Below, piece after piece: positions 59,955-64,000 of a DNA stretch of 64,000 bases. How positions within the stretch are numbered: position 1 is the stretch's first letter; every line of letters starts with the position of its first letter. A program made the translations under genes and the position numbers. This stretch comes from Pseudozyma flocculosa PF-1 (taxonomy: Eukaryota > Basidiomycota > Ustilaginomycetes > Ustilaginales > Ustilaginaceae). The DNA lies in NCBI RefSeq assembly GCF_000417875.1, contig NW_006920881.1, positions 139,087 through 203,086 on the forward strand. Direction: 5' to 3'. The notes under the pieces were generated by a model, which searched no databases, was not told the origin of the DNA, and saw only the letters and a program-made list of their open reading frames with translations.

Positions 59955-61239
59955 TCAGGTCGCATTGTTGCCCAGCCAGGCCCAACCGGGAAAGACCTGC
60001 GATAGGATACGGCCGAGGAGACGGACAGACGGACGATGGGGGAGAATCCAGTGATGGGATCAGACGAGCAGCGTCAGAGACCAGCACCCGCTCATCCGGG
60101 GTCCAGCTGAATCCTCATTCTCACCTTTGCGACGACCTTTCCCTTGACGAGGCCCATGGGGACGGGGCCGTAGTGGCGCGAGTCGGTGCTGTTTCCCAGG
60201 TTGTCGCCCGTGAGCCACACGTGGCCGCTGGGCACGGTGACGTACTGCACCTCGCCGCGCGAACGGAGGTAGGTGCTGGCGCGCAGCTCGCTCAGCGCCG
60301 CGCGGTCGTGTTCGAGCGTCGGTCGGTCCACTGCGGGCGCGGTCGCGGGCGCACTTCCACCCTCGACGTCGTCGTCGTAGCCGCCGCCACCGTCCGAGGG
60401 CGACGAGTCCATCGACGAGAGCAGATCCACATCGTCGTCGTCGATGTCGGTTTCCAACCTCTTTCCCCCGCTGCCGCCGCTGCCGCCGCTGCCGCCGCCG
60501 CTGCCGCTGGTGGTCGAGGACGACGTCCTCGCTGTCCGAGTCGATATCGATGTGGGTGTCGCCGCTCGACGCCCCCTCCATGCGTAGTCGGGGATAGGAC
60601 GCATGCGCGGGTCGACGCAGATGGTATCGCCGGGCAGGCCAATGACGCGCTTGCACACGGTGCGGTTGGGGTTGGCCGGGCTGAGTGCGACGACGATATC
60701 GCCTATCCTCAGCCCGGTCCCCTGCGTCTGGTCCGTCTTGATCGAGCTCGGCCCGCCGACGCGCTTGTGGCCCCAGGTCCGAGAAGAGTAGAAGGGCGAC
60801 TGCTGCTGCCCGTCGTCGCGGTGGGAGGATGCTGATGATGATGGTGCGGGGAGCAAGGAGGCGAGACGTTGGTAGGACTCGGTACAGAAGCGGAGAAAGG
60901 GGAGGCGCACGTGCAGGAGGTAGTCGCCGTCGAGGGCGATGGTGGGCAGCATCGACGAGCCCGTGCTCTGCATTGAGCGGCGTCCAGAAAGCGCGGGCAG
61001 ACAAGAAAACGATGGTCAGCCTGCCGTTCCTCGTCCTGGACCTGCGACCAAAGGAGGGAAAGGCAACGTACCTGGCTGACCTCCATGACGTGTTCGTGGA
61101 AGAGGTGCATTACGCAAAAGATCTGTGCGGCGACGGCCGTGGCGCGCAGCGTCGTGACCGAGGTGGTCCAGAGCCCGGGCCGTCGGCGGTAGGAGCGCTG
61201 GAGCGCCGCGTTGAAGCGCGACGACAGAGTCGACGACAT
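59955..61239 (-). CDS. IMP1: Mitochondrial inner membrane protease subunit 1 (Imp1, S26 signal-peptidase family)
   Basis: Imp1 removes sorting signals from proteins on the outer side of the inner mitochondrial membrane. Exons are 61239-61072, 60967-60125 and 59996-59955, giving 350 aa. Exon 1 encodes the anchor (TLRATAVAAQIFCVMHLF). Exon 2 begins STGSSMLPTIALDGDYLL, with catalytic Ser61 in SMLPT. It then has IGDIVVALSPANPNRTVCKRVIGLPGD with the catalytic Lys162, and GHVWLTGDNLGNSTDSRHYGPVPMGLVKGKVVAKV. A ~110-residue Gly/Ser/Asp insert lies between the Lys box and GHVWLTGDN. Reading on past VVAK gives ten residues and a stop at 60092, but a GTGAGA donor lies right there. Splicing to 59996 yields VFPGWAWLGNNAT, a more typical end. 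The protein is about twice the usual length because of the insert. Confidence 0.92.
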
Positions 61240-61666
61240 TGCAACACCGTCGGTTGGGCGCGTTGGCGTCGGCGACGACGAGGTGCGGGAGGGGTGGGAA
61301 GATGTGATGGCGTGCCGAGCTCGAGAAAGAATGGTGAGGGGAGGTGCAAACGGCGAGGCGGCGGCGGCGAGCGAGGGTAAGCGGAAGCAAAGGCACAGGT
61401 CAAAGAGAGGCTCGACCAAGGCCCAAAAAAGTGTGGAGGGTAAGCACGCTCCCGAGCTCCTACGCCTCACACGGCCGGCAGCCGAGGGGGTCCAGCTCCA
61501 GCTGCACCGCACAAACCACAGGCCCAACGACGGCGGTCACGGCCACAGAGATGGGATCAAAGCAGGATGCATGCTGCGGGTATCGAGACGAAACAACGCG
61601 CTCCCCTCGGCGAATGCCATACTCGGGCCTCGAGGATGCCACAAATGGGCCGGCAGAGAGAGAGGC

Positions 61667-61708
<42 letters not shown>

Positions 61709-61892
61709 AAAAAGATCAGAACAAAACAGAGGGGATCAAGAGATGGCAAGGCGTGGGCAGCGGAGCGGCATGCGCAACGGTCTTGCCAGATTCGCTTGCC
61801 TCGAGCAGGGCGGCCATTTCGACAGACGTGGCAGCCGAGTAGCCCACTGCTGCCAGCAGGAGGGTATCGACCATCATCGGCCTCTACGCGGG
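61240..61892. promoter_or_regulatory. Intergenic region upstream of IMP1
   Basis: 653 bases between IMP1 and the next minus-strand gene, containing the GA microsatellite at 61671-61705. No gene recognised. Confidence 0.45.
61671..61705 (+). repeat. GA dinucleotide microsatellite
   Basis: About 17 GA units read directly, about 430 bases upstream of the IMP1 start. Confidence 0.9.
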
Positions 61893-64000
61893 CTAAGCCT
61901 TGCGCCCCGTCGTTCCGTCCACGGCCTGGTTGTCGAGCAGAGACAGCCGCGCAGGCAGGCTCGTCCGTCCCTTGACCGGCGAGGCGCCAAGACGCGAGGT
62001 GCCAGCCGCGTTGTCAGGGGCGGCGCCCGACGATGCCGCCTCGCCGCCAGTGACCGAGTGCTCAACCGCCGTCTCGGCGACGGCCTTGAGCGGGATCGGA
62101 GAGAGCCGGTTCGACTGCAGGAAGCGCAGCGTGTTGAGCATCCTCGACCCGCGCTTCGGCGAGTCCGACGACGACAACGACGAAGACGACGACTTGGCCA
62201 CCAGCGGCACGGCGGGCGCCGACTCGCTTCGTGCCACCTCACGTCCCCGGCTCAGAGGTCTGCCCCCCTCCGCCTTGGCCGCCAGCTCGGGATCCGTGAA
62301 GCTGCGACACTGCGACAGGGGCCTCGATGCCGGGGTCGACGTCGCCGGAGGGCGGCCGTTGCCGCCAGGGAAGCGGCTGGCCGGGGCCATGCCGACGGTA
62401 GGCGTACTCTTTGGGCTAATGCCGTCCTGCTCGACGATGGCGGCGGCGGCCACCGAGGAGCCGTTGGACGTCTTGCCAGCGTGGACTCGCTCTACGCCTG
62501 CCGTGGCGGGGGCGGTCGGCATCGGGGCGCTGCCAGCGGACAGCGAGCCCAGCCAGGCCCGGCCAGAGCTCAGCATCGTCCTTGATCGACGCAGGCTGCC
62601 TCCCAGCGTCGGCCGGGACTCTGCGTTGGCGGCAGCGCCATTGCTCCCGCCAAAGCGTCGGCTGAGGCCCTCCTTGATTCCCGTCACGCTGCCACCACTG
62701 CCTCGGCGATCGTCGACCGGCATGGTCACGTGGCTGTCGGTGCGCTCCAGCCGCCCTGCCGTCACTCTGCCTCGGCCAGTCATCGCTGCTGCCGCGGCGG
62801 CAGCTGTCGAAGTCGCCGAGGCCGCATCGGCCCGGGCCCCTGGCACCGTCCCGACGTCGCTCTGGGTCCGCTTGCGACCCGTGGAAAACGAGGCGCTCGT
62901 CAAGGCGCGCCGCAGCGAGCCCGGCCGGGATCCGGACCTGAGCCTGCCGGATGCCGAGCTCCCTTCGTGCGCCGACGCCGACAGGACCGAGGTCAGCGCG
63001 TCCAGCGGCGGACGATCCGCATCATCGATGACGGCGCCGTGCCCGTGCAGCTGGTGGAGCGCCACATTGGAGCTCATCGGCGAAACACCCCGCGAAGAGG
63101 CGTCGGCGGACAGGTCGGTCATGTCCGTCTGACCCGACCGCGTGCGGCCGCGGCGACCGCCAAACGAGGCCGCCAGAGTCTCTCTGACGCCGTAGATGCT
63201 CGACCGGCGGCGAGCCTCTGCGGCGGCCGAGCGCAGATTGACAATCGAGCTCGCCGTCGAGCCCAGGCCCGAATGGAAGCTTGGAGTGTAGCTCGGCCGC
63301 GGCGACGACGTCGCCGAGATCGATGCATCCTCAGAGCCCTGGCGGCGTTTGGACGGCGACGCAGCGGAGCTGGGTTGGAGGAAGGCGTCGGCCGGCGGTG
63401 GCACCCCGCCGACCATCGAGCCGAATTCGATGGGATGGAGGTCGCGCGAAGACTGCACCGGCGACGTCGGCGTCGACTTGGCCGAGCGCGGCGAGCGCGG
63501 CGACGTGAGGTCATCGGTCACCACCGTGAGCCCGGCGGGCGCAAAGATGCTCGGCGGGCGCACCTTGTTGGCCTTCTTGCGAAGCGAAGCCTTCCAGCTC
63601 GAGTCGCCACCGATGCCGCCGTTGACCGTGAAGTCGGCAATCGACTTGGCCGACGGACGCGCCCGCGACGAGCCCGGCTGCATCACGGTGGCGGTAAAGA
63701 GCAGCTGGCCGTCTTCGAGGCCGGCGATGCCGCCAGCGACAGCGCTCTCGAGCGATCCGACACAGCTCTTGCGCCGCTGGATCTTGACGGTCGACGTGTC
63801 CTTGCCCGACAGACGGCCGAAGCCCATGGCGGTGCCGACGGCGGATCCGATGGTCTGGTTGTGGGGCAGCCAGAGCGAAGAGATGTCGCCGGCGTCGCGA
63901 GAGTGGCGGGCGTTGAGAACGGCGTCGGAGAAGACCATGCCGCGGTCGACGATGCCGCGCGACGATGGAGAGGCGTGGCGAAGCAAGATCTCGGTCGGGA
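61893..64000 (-). CDS. C-terminal part of a Ser/Arg-rich protein of unknown function
   Basis: The frame is open from the window edge (64000) to the stop at 61895-61893, about 702 residues, with no start in view. The first ~120 visible residues look folded: ILLRHASPSSRGIVDRGMVF, DISSLWLPHNQTIGSAVGTA and EDGQLLFTATVMQPGSSR. The remainder is Ser/Pro/Arg-rich with many RRSS, SPRSPRS and RSRTML sites that look like basophilic kinase targets (AKT/PKA-like RRxS). The C-terminal end holds LNTLRFLQSNRLSPIPLKAV. I recognise no family. The composition is that of regulated scaffold or signalling tails in basidiomycetes. The missing N-terminus beyond the window should hold the domain that identifies it. 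Confidence 0.75.
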   Translation of the reverse strand, partial: PTEILLRHASPSSRGIVDRGMVFSDAVLNARHSRDAGDISSLWLPHNQTIGSAVGTAMGFGRLSGKDTSTVKIQRRKSCVGSLESAVAGGIAGLEDGQLLFTATVMQPGSSRARPSAKSIADFTVNGGIGGDSSWKASLRKKANKVRPPSIFAPAGLTVVTDDLTSPRSPRSAKSTPTSPVQSSRDLHPIEFGSMVGGVPPPADAFLQPSSAASPSKRRQGSEDASISATSSPRPSYTPSFHSGLGSTASSIVNLRSAAAEARRRSSIYGVRETLAASFGGRRGRTRSGQTDMTDLSADASSRGVSPMSSNVALHQLHGHGAVIDDADRPPLDALTSVLSASAHEGSSASGRLRSGSRPGSLRRALTSASFSTGRKRTQSDVGTVPGARADAASATSTAAAAAAAMTGRGRVTAGRLERTDSHVTMPVDDRRGSGGSVTGIKEGLSRRFGGSNGAAANAESRPTLGGSLRRSRTMLSSGRAWLGSLSAGSAPMPTAPATAGVERVHAGKTSNGSSVAAAAIVEQDGISPKSTPTVGMAPASRFPGGNGRPPATSTPASRPLSQCRSFTDPELAAKAEGGRPLSRGREVARSESAPAVPLVAKSSSSSLSSSDSPKRGSRMLNTLRFLQSNRLSPIPLKAVAETAVEHSVTGGEAASSGAAPDNAAGTSRLGASPVKGRTSLPARLSLLDNQAVDGTTGRKA

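Noticed and set aside
1..64000. A biosynthetic, effector or defence gene cluster
   Set aside because: The genes are conserved housekeeping functions with mixed orientation and no shared pathway. I saw no PKS, NRPS, P450 or terpene cyclase, and no run of small secreted proteins.

Overview
The window is nuclear DNA of a filamentous or yeast-like basidiomycete, most likely a smut-lineage fungus (Ustilaginomycotina). It is very GC-rich, so open frames run long on both strands. Genes are compact and intron-poor. Most introns are 100-180 nt, begin GTGAGT and end CAG. The proteins are fungal orthologues (Mdm10, Grr1, Pho80-type cyclin, Rrn3, Tim50, Imp1) carrying many serine/alanine/aspartate-rich inserts. 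The assignment to Ustilaginomycotina is inference; no marker gene in the window settles it. There are 24 protein-coding genes, two of them cut by the window ends. No tRNA, rRNA, CRISPR array or intact transposon was recognised.

Layout, left to right: pyruvate dehydrogenase phosphatase (-, partial), Nudix hydrolase (+), SEC18/NSF (-), DDI1 (+), TIM50 (-), an EFM7-like methyltransferase (+), a TMEM70/186-like mitochondrial membrane protein (+), an acidic orphan (+), ARC18/ARPC3 (-), a small acidic GON7-like protein (+), a REB1-like Myb factor (-), GRR1 (+), a coiled-coil protein with a broken or spliced 3' end (-), a PHO80-type cyclin (+), an RNase H-like protein with a large insertion (-), a 3.6 kb gene-poor stretch, RRN3 (+), mitochondrial thioredoxin (-), a 4 kb gene-poor stretch, a low-complexity orphan (+), an N gap in a CT repeat, MDM10 (+), a PXA-domain protein (-), a LAA2-like adaptor accessory protein (-), a RER2-type cis-prenyltransferase (+), IMP1 (-), and the C-terminal part of an unknown serine-rich protein (-).

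These are dispersed housekeeping genes, not an operon or cluster. Six act in mitochondria (PDP, Tim50, TMEM70-like, thioredoxin, Mdm10, Imp1). Sec18, the PXA protein and the LAA2-like protein act in membrane traffic. Ddi1 and Grr1 act in ubiquitin-dependent turnover. Rrn3, and perhaps the REB1-like factor, act in RNA polymerase I transcription. Most neighbours are divergent or convergent, so many intergenic stretches look like two-way promoters or shared terminators.

I found no defence system, secondary-metabolite cluster or obvious new multi-gene system. The points most worth a second look are: an RNase H fold with a ~200-residue charged insertion and an apparently missing first catalytic Asp; two genes whose first exons are only 6 and 7 nt; a set of short motifs repeated in the same order in two distant intergenic regions; a thioredoxin with CQPC instead of CGPC; and several genes whose true C-terminus depends on a last intron that simple ORF reading would miss.
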